Origin: Alphaproteobacteria bacterium
Lineage (GTDB): Bacteria > Pseudomonadota > Alphaproteobacteria > RF32 > CAG-239
Reading direction: 5' to 3'
Assembly: GCA_017465405.1 (NCBI GenBank)
Contig: JAFTWG010000003.1
Coordinates: 1-43,116, forward strand
DNA: 43,116 nt
Position numbers and translations under genes: made by a program. Positions 8,339 through 16,708 of the stretch are shown one piece after another. The notes under the pieces were generated by a model. That model saw only the letters and a program-made list of their open reading frames with translations, was not told where the DNA came from and did not search any database. How positions within the stretch are numbered: the first letter of the stretch is position 1; each line of letters starts with the position of its first letter.

Positions 8339-8387
8339 ATAACTCTATCTAAACAACTATTTATCAACTATTAAAAATTATCTGCGT

Positions 8388-8840
8388 ATGAAGATTAAAG
8401 CACAAACTTTGGGTTTGTTGTGGATCGTTGTGTTTGCCGTGACATCCATTGCAATTGTATCTGGCCGTCAGTATGACAAAAATCAGAAGGAAAATCTTTC
8501 TGTTGAAGTCGCAACCGCCGGAACATTCGATTGTAAAGTTACCGATGACACATGGGTCGAGACATCTAACGGCGAATTTTTAGACAGTAGAATGGTCGGA
8601 ATTCGTTTGCAAGGAGATGAGACTGTTTATCCGGTAAGGGGAAAGATTAACTTTCAATCAGGAGACAGTGTTTTTATTACTACCGATGGGGTTGTGTTAT
8701 CTAGTCGTCCTAATAGTCAGGATGATGTTAGAGAGGCACTATACCCGACAAAAACCGCGTATATATGGATTAATTTAATCTGCGGGTTGTTCTGGTTGTT
8801 GGCTACATTGTTGAGCTATTTGAAATTACGTTCATTGTAG
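8388..8840 (+). CDS. Hypothetical membrane protein with two transmembrane helices
   Basis: A 150-residue protein. A hydrophobic helix at about 7-26 (LGLLWIVVFAVTSIAIVSG) is followed by a soluble middle of about 95 residues rich in beta-type sequence (FDCKVTDDTWVE; RMVGIRLQGDE) and a second helix at about 122-143 (IWINLICGLFWLLATLLSYL). The middle is probably outside the cytoplasm. I do not recognise the family. There is no Shine-Dalgarno before the ATG, and the leader resembles those of the small genes at 6639 and 32132. Terminator at 8865-8896. Confidence 0.7.
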   Translation: MKIKAQTLGLLWIVVFAVTSIAIVSGRQYDKNQKENLSVEVATAGTFDCKVTDDTWVETSNGEFLDSRMVGIRLQGDETVYPVRGKINFQSGDSVFITTDGVVLSSRPNSQDDVREALYPTKTAYIWINLICGLFWLLATLLSYLKLRSL

Positions 8841-8864
8841 CAACACCTTGATTGTATGATGAAA

Positions 8865-8896
8865 GAAAAAGCCTTACTGTGAAGTAAGGCTTTTTC
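8865..8896. terminator. Bidirectional terminator between the membrane protein gene and secF
   Basis: GAAAAAGCCTTACT (8865-8878) pairs with AGTAAGGCTTTTTC (8883-8896) around a four-base loop. T runs lie on both strands, and it sits between the convergent genes ending at 8840 and 8901. Confidence 0.92.
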
Positions 8897-8900
8897 GCTA

Positions 8901-9830
8901 TTATTCTACATCACCGAATGGGTTAATGTTTTTCTCTGCATTTTGACTTGCTCGCAAATCAAACAAATTCATAATGGTTGTAGATACATAAATTGAAGAA
9001 TATGTACCAACGATTACACCCCACAGAATTACAAAAGAAAAACTGCGCAAAGCATCACCACCAAATGCAAATAAAGCAACGGAGGCCAGCAATGTAGTAA
9101 TACCGGTTAATATTGTACGTGAAAAAATGTCATTTGTACTTTTGTTTAACAAATCATACTGCGGCATTTTCTTGTATTTACGCAAATTTTCACGGATTCT
9201 GTCATAGTTAACAACAGTATCATTTACGGAGTAGCCTGCCAAAGTTAAAATTGCAGCAACGGTTGTTAAACTAATGTCAAAATTAAATAAAGACAATAAC
9301 CCTACAGTTGTAAAAATATCATGAGCCAATCCGAGCATTGCGCCCAATGCAAATTGCCATTCAAAGCGGAACCATATATAAAGAGAAATCGCTAAAATAG
9401 CAATTAAAGAAGCTGTAATTCCAGCTTTTTTAAGCTCATCGCCAACTTGCGGACCTACAAATTCAACTTTCGGATATTCATAATTATCACCTAAAACCTC
9501 TTTTATCTGATTAACTACAGCTTGACCGTCAGAATTTTCGGTTTGAGCTCTAATCATCATTTCGTTTCCGGATTCTCCTATTGATTGCAGGTTTATGTCT
9601 TTCAAATCAACCTTGGTCAATTCTTCACGAACATTTTCCATATCAATCATTTCTGAGCTTTTCATTTCAATTAAGATACCGCCGGAAAAGTCGATGCCGT
9701 AATTAAAGCCTTTGAAAGCAATACTTGCTGCTGAAATTATATATAAAATTATAGATAAAACATATCCAAATTTACGATATTTCATAAAATCGATTGAGGT
9801 GTCTTTTGTTACCCAACTAAATATTCTCAT
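8901..9830 (-). CDS. secF: Protein translocase subunit SecF
   Basis: SecF works with SecD at SecYEG, using the proton gradient to help release exported proteins in the periplasm. Visible features are a first membrane helix near residues 25-45, the SecF signature FNYGIDFSGGILIEM, a periplasmic domain, and five further helices including LAGYSVNDTVVNYDRIRENL, which carries the conserved Asp and Arg of the RND core. Length (309) is usual. It starts 20 bases after the secD stop, so the two are co-transcribed. Ends at a strong bidirectional terminator. Confidence 0.97.
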   Translation of the reverse strand: MRIFSWVTKDTSIDFMKYRKFGYVLSIILYIISAASIAFKGFNYGIDFSGGILIEMKSSEMIDMENVREELTKVDLKDINLQSIGESGNEMMIRAQTENSDGQAVVNQIKEVLGDNYEYPKVEFVGPQVGDELKKAGITASLIAILAISLYIWFRFEWQFALGAMLGLAHDIFTTVGLLSLFNFDISLTTVAAILTLAGYSVNDTVVNYDRIRENLRKYKKMPQYDLLNKSTNDIFSRTILTGITTLLASVALFAFGGDALRSFSFVILWGVIVGTYSSIYVSTTIMNLFDLRASQNAEKNINPFGDVE

Positions 9831-9850
9831 TTTGTTTTTCCTCTTTCAAA

Positions 9851-11392
9851 TTAAATTGGTAACTTGGTCGGTTTGTATTTCATAATCCAACCGGTAATGA
9901 TTAATCTGGTAACGGTAACCGATGTAAACATCGAAGTTGCAATACCGATAGCTAAAGTAACAGCAAAACCTCTAACCGGACCTGTTCCGAAATACAATAA
10001 AACAAAAGCGGCAACCAAGGTTGTTAAGTTTGAGTCAACAATTGTTGTCCAAGCTTCGGTAAATCCTGCTTCGGCAGCATCTTTAGTTGAACGACCGTTT
10101 TTAACTTCTTCACGCATTCTTTCAAAAATCAATACGTTTGCATCAACAGCCATACCGATAGTTAAGATTACACCGGCGATACCCGGAAGAGTAAGTGTTG
10201 CATCAATAATGCTCAAAACACCTAACATTAAAAACAGATTTAAGAATACGGAAACTGTTGTGAATAAACCAAACAAACCGTATGCAGCAACCATAAACAC
10301 AACAACGCAAATTAAACCTATTATGGAAGCGGTAATACCGGCATTAATTGAATCTGCCCCCAGTCCGGCACCAACGGTTCTTTCTTCCATAACTTCTAAC
10401 GGAGCCGGTAAAGCACCTGAGCGGAGCAACATAGCAAGCTCGTTTGCCGATTCTACGGTAAAATTACCGGAAATAATGCCTGAACCTCCGGTAATCGGTC
10501 CATTAATATTAGGAGCGGAAATAACTTCGTTATCTAATACAATAGCCAGTCTTTCACCAACATTCTTGGATGTGGCTTCACCGAATTTTTTACTGCCGAA
10601 ACTGTCAAACTTAAAGCTTACTACAGGTTGACCATTTTCGAATGCGGCTGAAGCATCAACCAAATGCTCTCCGGTAACAACGGGTTTACGACTGATAACT
10701 AATTGTTCCCCGTTTTCACCGCTGATTACTCTTGAAGCACTGTTCAATTTACCTCTGCGGGCATCTGCGGCAGTTGTACGGCTATCAACCATATTAAAAG
10801 ACATTTTTGCAGTTTTACCTAACAATGCTTTCACATATTCCGGATTTTGTTCTCCCGGAAGTTGAACAGCTATGCGGTCAGCGCCTTCTCTTTGGATAGA
10901 AGGTTCTTTTGTTCCGGCAGCATCAATACGACGACGAACAATTTCGATAGATTGGTCAACAACTTTGATTTTTAAATTAGTCATAGCTTGTTCTGTGTAT
11001 GAAATTTCGATTACACCATTGTTATCGACAACATTATAATCTGCATCCATTTTTTTGAACAATGCTACAGCTTTAGAACGAGCATTAAAGTTATCAATTT
11101 TAACTTTAACGCTGTCATTACCTGCATTTAAATTTTGATAACGAATTTTATTTTCACGCAAAGATTGACGAACATCATCTTCAATCATTGCCATTCTTTC
11201 TTTCACAACGTCATCAATTTTTACTTCCAACAAAAGGCTGGAACCGCCTTGCAAGTCAAGCCCCAAGTTAACAGGCTTCCACCATGTCGGTAAATTTACT
11301 TTGCCGCCCAAAAAGTTTGGTACGGCAAAAAATATTCCGGCTAAACAAATAGCCAAAATAATACCAATTCTTGTACTGGATAATTTATACAT
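9851..11392 (-). CDS. secD: Protein translocase subunit SecD
   Basis: SecD is the larger half of the SecDF export motor. The sequence begins MYKLSSTRIGI with an N-terminal helix, then GLDLQGGSSLLLEVK. The periplasmic P1 domain includes VRRRIDAAGTKEPSIQREG, and the membrane part has GMAVDANVLIFERMREE with the conserved Asp. The frame is open 54 bases further upstream, inside yajC, but the extra residues are basic and unlike SecD. The ATG at 11392 has AAGAGGAC upstream and restores the usual N-terminus, giving 513 residues. It follows yajC with a gap of 13 bases. Confidence 0.96.
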   Translation of the reverse strand: MYKLSSTRIGIILAICLAGIFFAVPNFLGGKVNLPTWWKPVNLGLDLQGGSSLLLEVKIDDVVKERMAMIEDDVRQSLRENKIRYQNLNAGNDSVKVKIDNFNARSKAVALFKKMDADYNVVDNNGVIEISYTEQAMTNLKIKVVDQSIEIVRRRIDAAGTKEPSIQREGADRIAVQLPGEQNPEYVKALLGKTAKMSFNMVDSRTTAADARRGKLNSASRVISGENGEQLVISRKPVVTGEHLVDASAAFENGQPVVSFKFDSFGSKKFGEATSKNVGERLAIVLDNEVISAPNINGPITGGSGIISGNFTVESANELAMLLRSGALPAPLEVMEERTVGAGLGADSINAGITASIIGLICVVVFMVAAYGLFGLFTTVSVFLNLFLMLGVLSIIDATLTLPGIAGVILTIGMAVDANVLIFERMREEVKNGRSTKDAAEAGFTEAWTTIVDSNLTTLVAAFVLLYFGTGPVRGFAVTLAIGIATSMFTSVTVTRLIITGWIMKYKPTKLPI

Positions 11393-11405
11393 AGAAAATG
11401 TCCTC

Positions 11406-11768
11406 TTATTTTTTCTTGTTTTTAGAAACTTTTTCTGTTTTAGCAACGGGCATAGTCACTTTTTCATCAACAACATCACGAACGGTTGCACGATGAACAA
11501 CGACAGTTATACCTTCGGCAATTTTAACATCTAATTTATCTTCGGTTGCTTTTTCAACAATGCCGTAAATTCCGCCACCGGTAATGACTTTATCGCCTTT
11601 CTTGATAGCATTTAACATAGCTTCATGTTCACGAATTTTCTTTTGTTGCGGACGGATCAAGATAAAATAGAAAATAACAAATATAAGTACCAACTGCACA
11701 ATCATACCTGTTGTTGAGTTAGCTGCAGCAGCTCCGGCTGTTTGTGCAAAAGCGTCACTAATAAACAT
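11406..11768 (-). CDS. yajC: Preprotein translocase accessory subunit YajC
   Basis: YajC is a small inner-membrane partner of SecDF. The sequence has a short N-terminal region, one membrane helix (LVLIFVIFYFILIRPQQKK) with the signature RPQQKK directly after it, then a soluble domain with GDKVITGGGIYGIV and a basic C-terminus. At 120 residues it has the normal length. AGGAG precedes the ATG. It opens the yajC-secD-secF operon. Confidence 0.96.
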   Translation of the reverse strand: MFISDAFAQTAGAAAANSTTGMIVQLVLIFVIFYFILIRPQQKKIREHEAMLNAIKKGDKVITGGGIYGIVEKATEDKLDVKIAEGITVVVHRATVRDVVDEKVTMPVAKTEKVSKNKKK

Positions 11769-11865
11769 ATTTTTCTCCTTAAAAACTAATAAACTAGGCT
11801 CGAATATACACCATTATCCACAGATAACAATATTTAAAAGAAAAATATTCAACAAGAAAATGCTT

Positions 11866-12744
11866 TTATTGTAGATAATTAACCGGATTTACCGGATTTT
11901 TTCCGGCTCGGATTTCAAAATGAAGTTGCGGAGTATTTGTACCGCCGGTAGAACCGACAGTTGCGATTTTTTCGCCTCTTTCAACACGTTGTCCTTTTTT
12001 GACTAACAGTTTTTCATTATGAGCATAAGCGGTTATCCATCCGTCGTCGTGACGAATTAAAATCAAATTACCAAATCCTTTTAACTCGTTGCCCGAATAA
12101 GCAACCATTCCTTTGTCAGCGGCTTTTACCGATGTTCCTCTGGGAGCTTTAATATTTATACCGTCATTGGCTCTTCCCTTTCCGATAGCGCCATATTTTG
12201 AAACAATAGTTCCTTTAACCGGCCATAAAAATTTTGTTTTTCGATATTTTGATATTTTGGTAGGTTTTGACGTTGGTCGGCGAGTTGCCGTTTTTTTTGC
12301 TTTCGTCGTATTTCTTTGACTGTTTTGGGATACAGATGTATTAGGTTTAGGTGGGCTATAATTTGATGCCAGAGTTGTCTTGTTTTTTCCTCTGACGACA
12401 AGTTTTTGCCCGATAACCAAAGTATACGGATAGTCTAGTCCGTTGTTATCGGCGATGGTTTTTACTTCAACACCATACTGCCTTGATATGCTGTATAACG
12501 TGTCACCTTTTTTTACGGTATGATAATTGGTTGCCGGAGCGATAAGAATTTGTCCTACTTTCAAGGTGTATGGCGGTTTTAGGTTGTTAGTGTCAATCAA
12601 ATCTCTAAGTTGATAGTCGTAACGTTTGGAAATGCTGTACAGCGTATCGCCTCGTCCGACTTCTATCTCGGACGGAGGTTCTCCCCATAATGAGCCGCAG
12701 GCATTAAGAACTAAAGTTAACAACAATGTTACTAAAATGCGCAA
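11866..12744 (-). CDS. nlpD: NlpD-like lipoprotein with two LysM domains and a degenerate LytM (M23) domain
   Basis: NlpD-type proteins sit in the outer membrane, bind peptidoglycan and activate cell-separation amidases. A lipoprotein signal ends in LVLNAC with Cys 16. Two LysM modules follow (GDTLYSISKRYDYQL; GDTLYSISRQYGVEV), then a basic, Thr/Ser-rich linker and a C-terminal M23 domain (about 195-292). In the M23 domain the first zinc-ligand motif is changed: RANDGINIKAP stands where active enzymes have HxGxD, while AYAHNE and LHFEIR remain. E. coli NlpD has the same kind of loss and is not catalytic, so an activator role is likely. It is divergent from sufB and lies upstream of yajC on the same strand. 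Confidence 0.88.
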   Translation of the reverse strand: MRILVTLLLTLVLNACGSLWGEPPSEIEVGRGDTLYSISKRYDYQLRDLIDTNNLKPPYTLKVGQILIAPATNYHTVKKGDTLYSISRQYGVEVKTIADNNGLDYPYTLVIGQKLVVRGKNKTTLASNYSPPKPNTSVSQNSQRNTTKAKKTATRRPTSKPTKISKYRKTKFLWPVKGTIVSKYGAIGKGRANDGINIKAPRGTSVKAADKGMVAYSGNELKGFGNLILIRHDDGWITAYAHNEKLLVKKGQRVERGEKIATVGSTGGTNTPQLHFEIRAGKNPVNPVNYLQ

Positions 12745-12778
12745 AATTCCAACCTTTCAAATATTTATTATAAGTTTA

Positions 12779-12792
12779 AAACATATATGTTT
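12779..12792. promoter_or_regulatory. Perfect 14-bp palindrome in the nlpD-suf intergenic region
   Basis: AAACATATATGTTT is a perfect palindrome lying between the divergent nlpD and sufB genes. A possible operator, but A/T-rich palindromes arise easily by chance in this genome and the bound protein is unknown. Confidence 0.25.
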
Positions 12793-12820
12793 AAATTTTT
12801 CTTTATTTCTAAATATTAAC

Positions 12821-12849
12821 TTGCATTTTTGAGCAAAAAAAAGTAAATT
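12821..12849 (+). promoter_or_regulatory. Candidate promoter of the suf operon
   Basis: TTGCAT (12821-12826) and TAAATT (12844-12849) are 17 bases apart, about 37 bases before the sufB ATG. The matches are moderate (three and four of six). No clear IscR, RirA or Fur site is visible by eye. Confidence 0.35.
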
Positions 12850-12886
12850 GCGGGCATTGAATCAAAGTATATTAAACGAGATAAAA

Positions 12887-14341
12887 ATGAGTAAAAACGC
12901 AGATATAAAACAAATTATTGAAGATAGCGGTGATAAATATAAATACGGTTTTGTTACCGATATTGATTCCGATACAGCTCCAAAAGGGCTGAATGCGGAT
13001 ATAATTCGTTTTATTTCGCAGAAAAAAGGTGAGCCGGAGTGGCTGTTGGAAAGTAGATTAAAAGCTTTTGAGTTTTGGCAGTCGATGAAAGAGCCGGAAT
13101 GGGCTAAACTGTCCTACGATAAAATAGATTATCAGGATTTATATTATTATTCGGCTCCTAAACAAAAAGTTGCTCCCAAAAGTTTAGACGAAGTTAATCC
13201 TGAACTGCTCAAAACCTATGACAAGCTGGGAATTCCTCTTAAAGAACAGGAAGTTTTGGCAGGAGTTGTTGCTGTTGATGCTGTTTTTGACAGTGTATCT
13301 GTTGCCACAACTTATAGAGCTAAATTGGCAGAAAAAGGAGTTATTTTTTGCTCTATATCCGAAGCAATAAAAGAACATCCGGATTTGGTTCGCAAATATT
13401 TGGGTTCGGTTGTTCCTTATACTGATAACTTTTTTGCTTGCTTAAATTCTGCGGTATTTACCGATGGCTCTTTTGTATATATCCCTAAAGGTGTACGTTG
13501 CCCGATGGAATTATCAACATATTTCAGAATTAATGCCAAAAACACCGGACAATTTGAACGTACTTTGATAGTAGCAGATGAAGGGAGTTATGTTTCATAT
13601 TTGGAAGGTTGTACGGCTCCTCAAAGAGATGAAAATCAACTTCACGCAGCAATCGTTGAAATTGTAGTTTTAGACGATGCCGAAGTTAAATATTCTACGG
13701 TCCAAAACTGGTATCCCGGAGATAAAGAAGGAAAAGGCGGGGTTTATAATTTTGTTACCAAAAGAGCTGCGTGTCGCGGGAGAAACTCAAAAGTTTCATG
13801 GACGCAGGTAGAAACAGGTTCGGCAGTAACTTGGAAGTATCCCAGTTGTGTTTTGCAAGGTGACAATTCTGTCGGAGAGTTTTATTCAGTTGCTTTGACT
13901 AATAATTATCAACAAGCTGATACCGGTACAAAAATGATACATATCGGCAAAAATACATCGTCTCGCATTATATCAAAAGGTATTTCTGCCGGAAAATCTG
14001 ACCAAACATATCGAGGATTGGTGAAAATCGCTCCGAGCGCCGACAATGCCCGTAATTACTCTCAATGCGATAGCTTATTAATCGGCTCTGATTGCGGTTC
14101 ACATACAATACCATACATCGAAAACAGAAATAAAACAGCACAGCTTGAACATGAGGCTACTACTTCAAAGATAAGTGATGAACAATTGTTCTATTGTCGA
14201 AGCAGAGGCATAAGTGAAGAAGATGCCGTAAGTTTAATTGTGAGTGGTTTTTGTAAAGAAGTTATGCAGCATCTTCCGATGGAATTTGCTATTGAAGCAG
14301 CAAAGCTCATAAACATAAGTTTAGAGGGGAGTGTAGGATAA
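12887..14341 (+). CDS. sufB: Fe-S cluster scaffold protein SufB
   Basis: SufB is the core of the SufBC2D scaffold on which Fe-S clusters are assembled. It shows the family pattern throughout: the N-terminal [47 protein letters not shown], and the C-terminal [16 protein letters not shown] with QLEHEA and [15 protein letters not shown], including the conserved Cys and Glu region. The frame could start at a TTG 39 bases earlier, but that TTG lies in the likely -10 region. The ATG at 12887 gives 484 residues with a normal N-terminus. The stop overlaps the next start (TAATG). Confidence 0.96.
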   Translation: MSKNADIKQIIEDSGDKYKYGFVTDIDSDTAPKGLNADIIRFISQKKGEPEWLLESRLKAFEFWQSMKEPEWAKLSYDKIDYQDLYYYSAPKQKVAPKSLDEVNPELLKTYDKLGIPLKEQEVLAGVVAVDAVFDSVSVATTYRAKLAEKGVIFCSISEAIKEHPDLVRKYLGSVVPYTDNFFACLNSAVFTDGSFVYIPKGVRCPMELSTYFRINAKNTGQFERTLIVADEGSYVSYLEGCTAPQRDENQLHAAIVEIVVLDDAEVKYSTVQNWYPGDKEGKGGVYNFVTKRAACRGRNSKVSWTQVETGSAVTWKYPSCVLQGDNSVGEFYSVALTNNYQQADTGTKMIHIGKNTSSRIISKGISAGKSDQTYRGLVKIAPSADNARNYSQCDSLLIGSDCGSHTIPYIENRNKTAQLEHEATTSKISDEQLFYCRSRGISEEDAVSLIVSGFCKEVMQHLPMEFAIEAAKLINISLEGSVG

Positions 14342-14616
14342 TGGATACATTAAAAAGGGCGCTAAAAGTTTGGGGAAAAGATGCTCAAATGCTTCAAGTA
14401 ATTGAGGAAATGAGCGAGTTAACCAAAGAAATTCTGAAAAATGTAAATCGTAAAAAAAATAACATTGCCGAACTTATTGAAGAAACGGCAGATGTTGAGA
14501 TTATGTTGGAGCAATTAAAACATTGTTATCAAATTCATGAACAAGTTGAAGAATATAAAACAGCAAAAATTATGAAAATAAAAAAACGTTTAGATGAATG
14601 GGAGAGCAAAAAATAA
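14341..14616 (+). CDS. Small MazG-like nucleotide pyrophosphohydrolase family protein
   Basis: A 91-residue all-helical protein. The pattern VIEEMSELTKEI (ExxE) followed by LIEETADVEIMLEQL (ExxD) is the metal-binding arrangement of the all-alpha NTP pyrophosphohydrolase fold (MazG / phage MazG-like), which hydrolyses nucleoside triphosphates to monophosphates. It starts in the sufB stop and ends in the sufC start, with TAATG overlaps on both sides, so it is translationally coupled within the suf operon. No link between this enzyme family and Fe-S assembly is known to me. The substrate is unknown. Confidence 0.75.
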   Translation: MDTLKRALKVWGKDAQMLQVIEEMSELTKEILKNVNRKKNNIAELIEETADVEIMLEQLKHCYQIHEQVEEYKTAKIMKIKKRLDEWESKK

Positions 14617-15374
14617 TGATTACCCCTTTACTTGAAATTGAAGATTTATGTGCACGTGTCGGCAATAAGGAAATTATCAAAGACTTTAATTTGACGATAA
14701 ATGAAGGTGAAGTTCATGCCATAATGGGACCTAACGGTGCCGGAAAATCCACTTTATCCTATGTTTTAAGCGGAAAACCCGGATATGAAATCACATCGGG
14801 AAGTATCAAATTCAAAGGAAAAGATTTGATTTCTATGTCTGTTGAGGAGCGGGCAAGAGAGGGAATGTTCTTAATTATGCAATATCCGGTAGAAATTCCC
14901 GGTGTTCCCGTAAACAGTTTTTTGAAACATGCTGTAAATGCCTTGCGTCAGCATAATAATGAACCCGAGCTTGATACGATGGAATTTTTGAAAATGCTTC
15001 GAGAAGAAGCTAAAAAACTCGGGATTGATAATGAAATGCTGAAAAGAGCAGTAAACGTTGGTTTCTCCGGAGGAGAAAAGAAAAGGCTTGAAGCATTGCA
15101 AATGTCTGTACTAAAACCATGTTTTGCAATTTTGGACGAAGCAGATTCCGGACTTGATATTGATGCAATAAAGGTTGTTTCAAATAGTGTAAATAATATG
15201 TTGGACGGCAAACGTTCCTTGTTGATAATTACTCACTATCAAAAACTTCTCAATTATATTGAGCCTGATTTTGTGCATGTTTTTGCAGACGGACATATTG
15301 TTAAGTCAGGAAATAAGAGTTTATCGGAAGAAATAGAAGCCAATGGTTATGCTTCGTATGTGAAAGAAAAATAA
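14616..15374 (+). CDS. sufC: Fe-S assembly ATPase SufC
   Basis: SufC is the ABC-type ATPase that drives conformational changes in SufBD. Walker A is GPNGAGKST, the Q-loop is IMQYPVEIPGV, the signature is FSGGEKKRLE, Walker B is CFAILDEADSGLD, and the H-loop is IITHYQ. It has no membrane part, as expected. The frame extends 18 bases upstream, but the ATG at 14616 overlaps the preceding stop and has GGGAGAG before it, giving 252 residues. Its stop overlaps the sufD start. Confidence 0.97.
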   Translation: MITPLLEIEDLCARVGNKEIIKDFNLTINEGEVHAIMGPNGAGKSTLSYVLSGKPGYEITSGSIKFKGKDLISMSVEERAREGMFLIMQYPVEIPGVPVNSFLKHAVNALRQHNNEPELDTMEFLKMLREEAKKLGIDNEMLKRAVNVGFSGGEKKRLEALQMSVLKPCFAILDEADSGLDIDAIKVVSNSVNNMLDGKRSLLIITHYQKLLNYIEPDFVHVFADGHIVKSGNKSLSEEIEANGYASYVKEK

Positions 15375-16708
15375 TGGTCGGACTATTAGAGAATATAGAA
15401 CTTTTCGGTCAAAATATTCCTTGGCTGGAAGCTTTGCGAGAAGAGGGAAGGAATATATTTACTTTACCGGGAGCAAAAACCGAGGCTTGGAAATATACAA
15501 AATTACACGATTTGCGCTGTGATGATTTTGTTTATTCTCCATCTAAATTTATAGAAGAACTTGAAGGTGTTTATGAGGACAATGAAGACTGCGGTTGTTC
15601 TGATTGTGATCAATCCGAGCATTCTTGCGGTTGCGGTGGTAGCTGTTGCTGCGGAAATCACTTGAACCTATATGTTGATATACCTTTTGAAGCACATCAA
15701 ATTCATTTTAATAACGGAAAATTTGTTCCCTTATATCCGGCTCTTCCGCTTGGCGTTGAAGTGATGACCCTAATGCAGGCCATTGTTGAGGGAGAAGCAC
15801 GAAATTATGTCGGAAAATATATTGAGTTGAAAAAATATCCGTTTGCCGCTTTAAATACGGCATATTTGGAAGAAGGGGTTTTTATTTCAATAGAAAGAAA
15901 TGTAAAACTGGCAAAACCGATAATGATTGTTTATCATACTTCAACCAAACATAATTTAGTCAGCCACATTCACAATATAATTGTTGCTGAAAACAATTCT
16001 TCTGCGGTGGTAGTGGAGTATTATAAGCATACCGGAGCAGATAAAGACAGATACTTTAATAATATAGTAAATGAGTTTTACCTATCTCCAAAAGCAGAAG
16101 TAAAACACTATAAGTTTCAAGAAGAAGCATATAAATCCGTTCATATTGCACTTAATCATGCAGTTGTAAAGGATGGAGCTAAATATAAAAGTTTTTGTTT
16201 GCAAAAAGGAGCAAATTTAGCTCGAAACGAAACTAAAGTTGAACTTTTGCAAGAAAATGCAAATGCCGAGGTTAATGCAGCCTATATTATGAATGGTTGG
16301 GCAACGATAGATACCACAACCGATATCGCACATCTTTCTGAAAAAACAACATCTTCTCAGTTGGTAAAAGGTGTTGTAGGTGGTGAAGCCAGAGGTGTTT
16401 TTCAGGGAAAAATAGCAATTTCAAAAAATGCCCAAGAAACTGAAGGTTTCCAACAGCATAGAGCATTGTTATTAAGTGATACGGCAGAAATAGATGTAAA
16501 ACCTGAATTGGAAATTTATGCCGATAATGTAAAATGTTCGCATGGTGCGGCCTGCGGAGAACTTGATAAAGAACAGTTGTTTTATATGCGTTCTCGTGGT
16601 ATCGGAGAAGAAGAAGCAAAACAAATTTTAATAGATGCGTATCTGACAGATGTTATCGATAAGATAGACGATGAAGATATAAAAGAGTGGATTCGTGCAA
16701 ATGTATGA
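15374..16708 (+). CDS. sufD: Fe-S scaffold protein SufD with a cysteine-rich insert
   Basis: SufD pairs with SufB in the scaffold complex. The N-terminal part has PGAKTEAWKYTKL. The beta-helix core and C-terminal domain show GVFQGKIAISKNAQ, the conserved CSHGAACGELDKEQLFYMRSRGI with its His, and the usual end. Residues 73-96 are unusual: eight cysteines and two histidines in 24 residues (Cys 73, 75, 78, 85, 87, 91, 92, 93; His 83, 96), in an acidic loop just before the core. I know of no such insert in characterised SufD. It could bind metal or a cluster. The gene overlaps sufC and sufS. Confidence 0.95.
   Translation: MVGLLENIELFGQNIPWLEALREEGRNIFTLPGAKTEAWKYTKLHDLRCDDFVYSPSKFIEELEGVYEDNEDCGCSDCDQSEHSCGCGGSCCCGNHLNLYVDIPFEAHQIHFNNGKFVPLYPALPLGVEVMTLMQAIVEGEARNYVGKYIELKKYPFAALNTAYLEEGVFISIERNVKLAKPIMIVYHTSTKHNLVSHIHNIIVAENNSSAVVVEYYKHTGADKDRYFNNIVNEFYLSPKAEVKHYKFQEEAYKSVHIALNHAVVKDGAKYKSFCLQKGANLARNETKVELLQENANAEVNAAYIMNGWATIDTTTDIAHLSEKTTSSQLVKGVVGGEARGVFQGKIAISKNAQETEGFQQHRALLLSDTAEIDVKPELEIYADNVKCSHGAACGELDKEQLFYMRSRGIGEEEAKQILIDAYLTDVIDKIDDEDIKEWIRANV

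Noticed and set aside
9864..10631. 255-codon plus-strand frame antisense to secD
   Set aside because: A shadow of the strongly conserved secD coding sequence; no start signal and low-complexity Thr/Ala/Pro-rich product.
11393..11446. Longer SecD start inside yajC
   Set aside because: The added residues are basic and unlike SecD, and the ATG at 11392 has a Shine-Dalgarno and restores the family N-terminus.
12848..12886. TTG start for SufB
   Set aside because: It overlaps the probable -10 region and lacks a ribosome-binding site; the ATG at 12887 gives the normal N-terminus.
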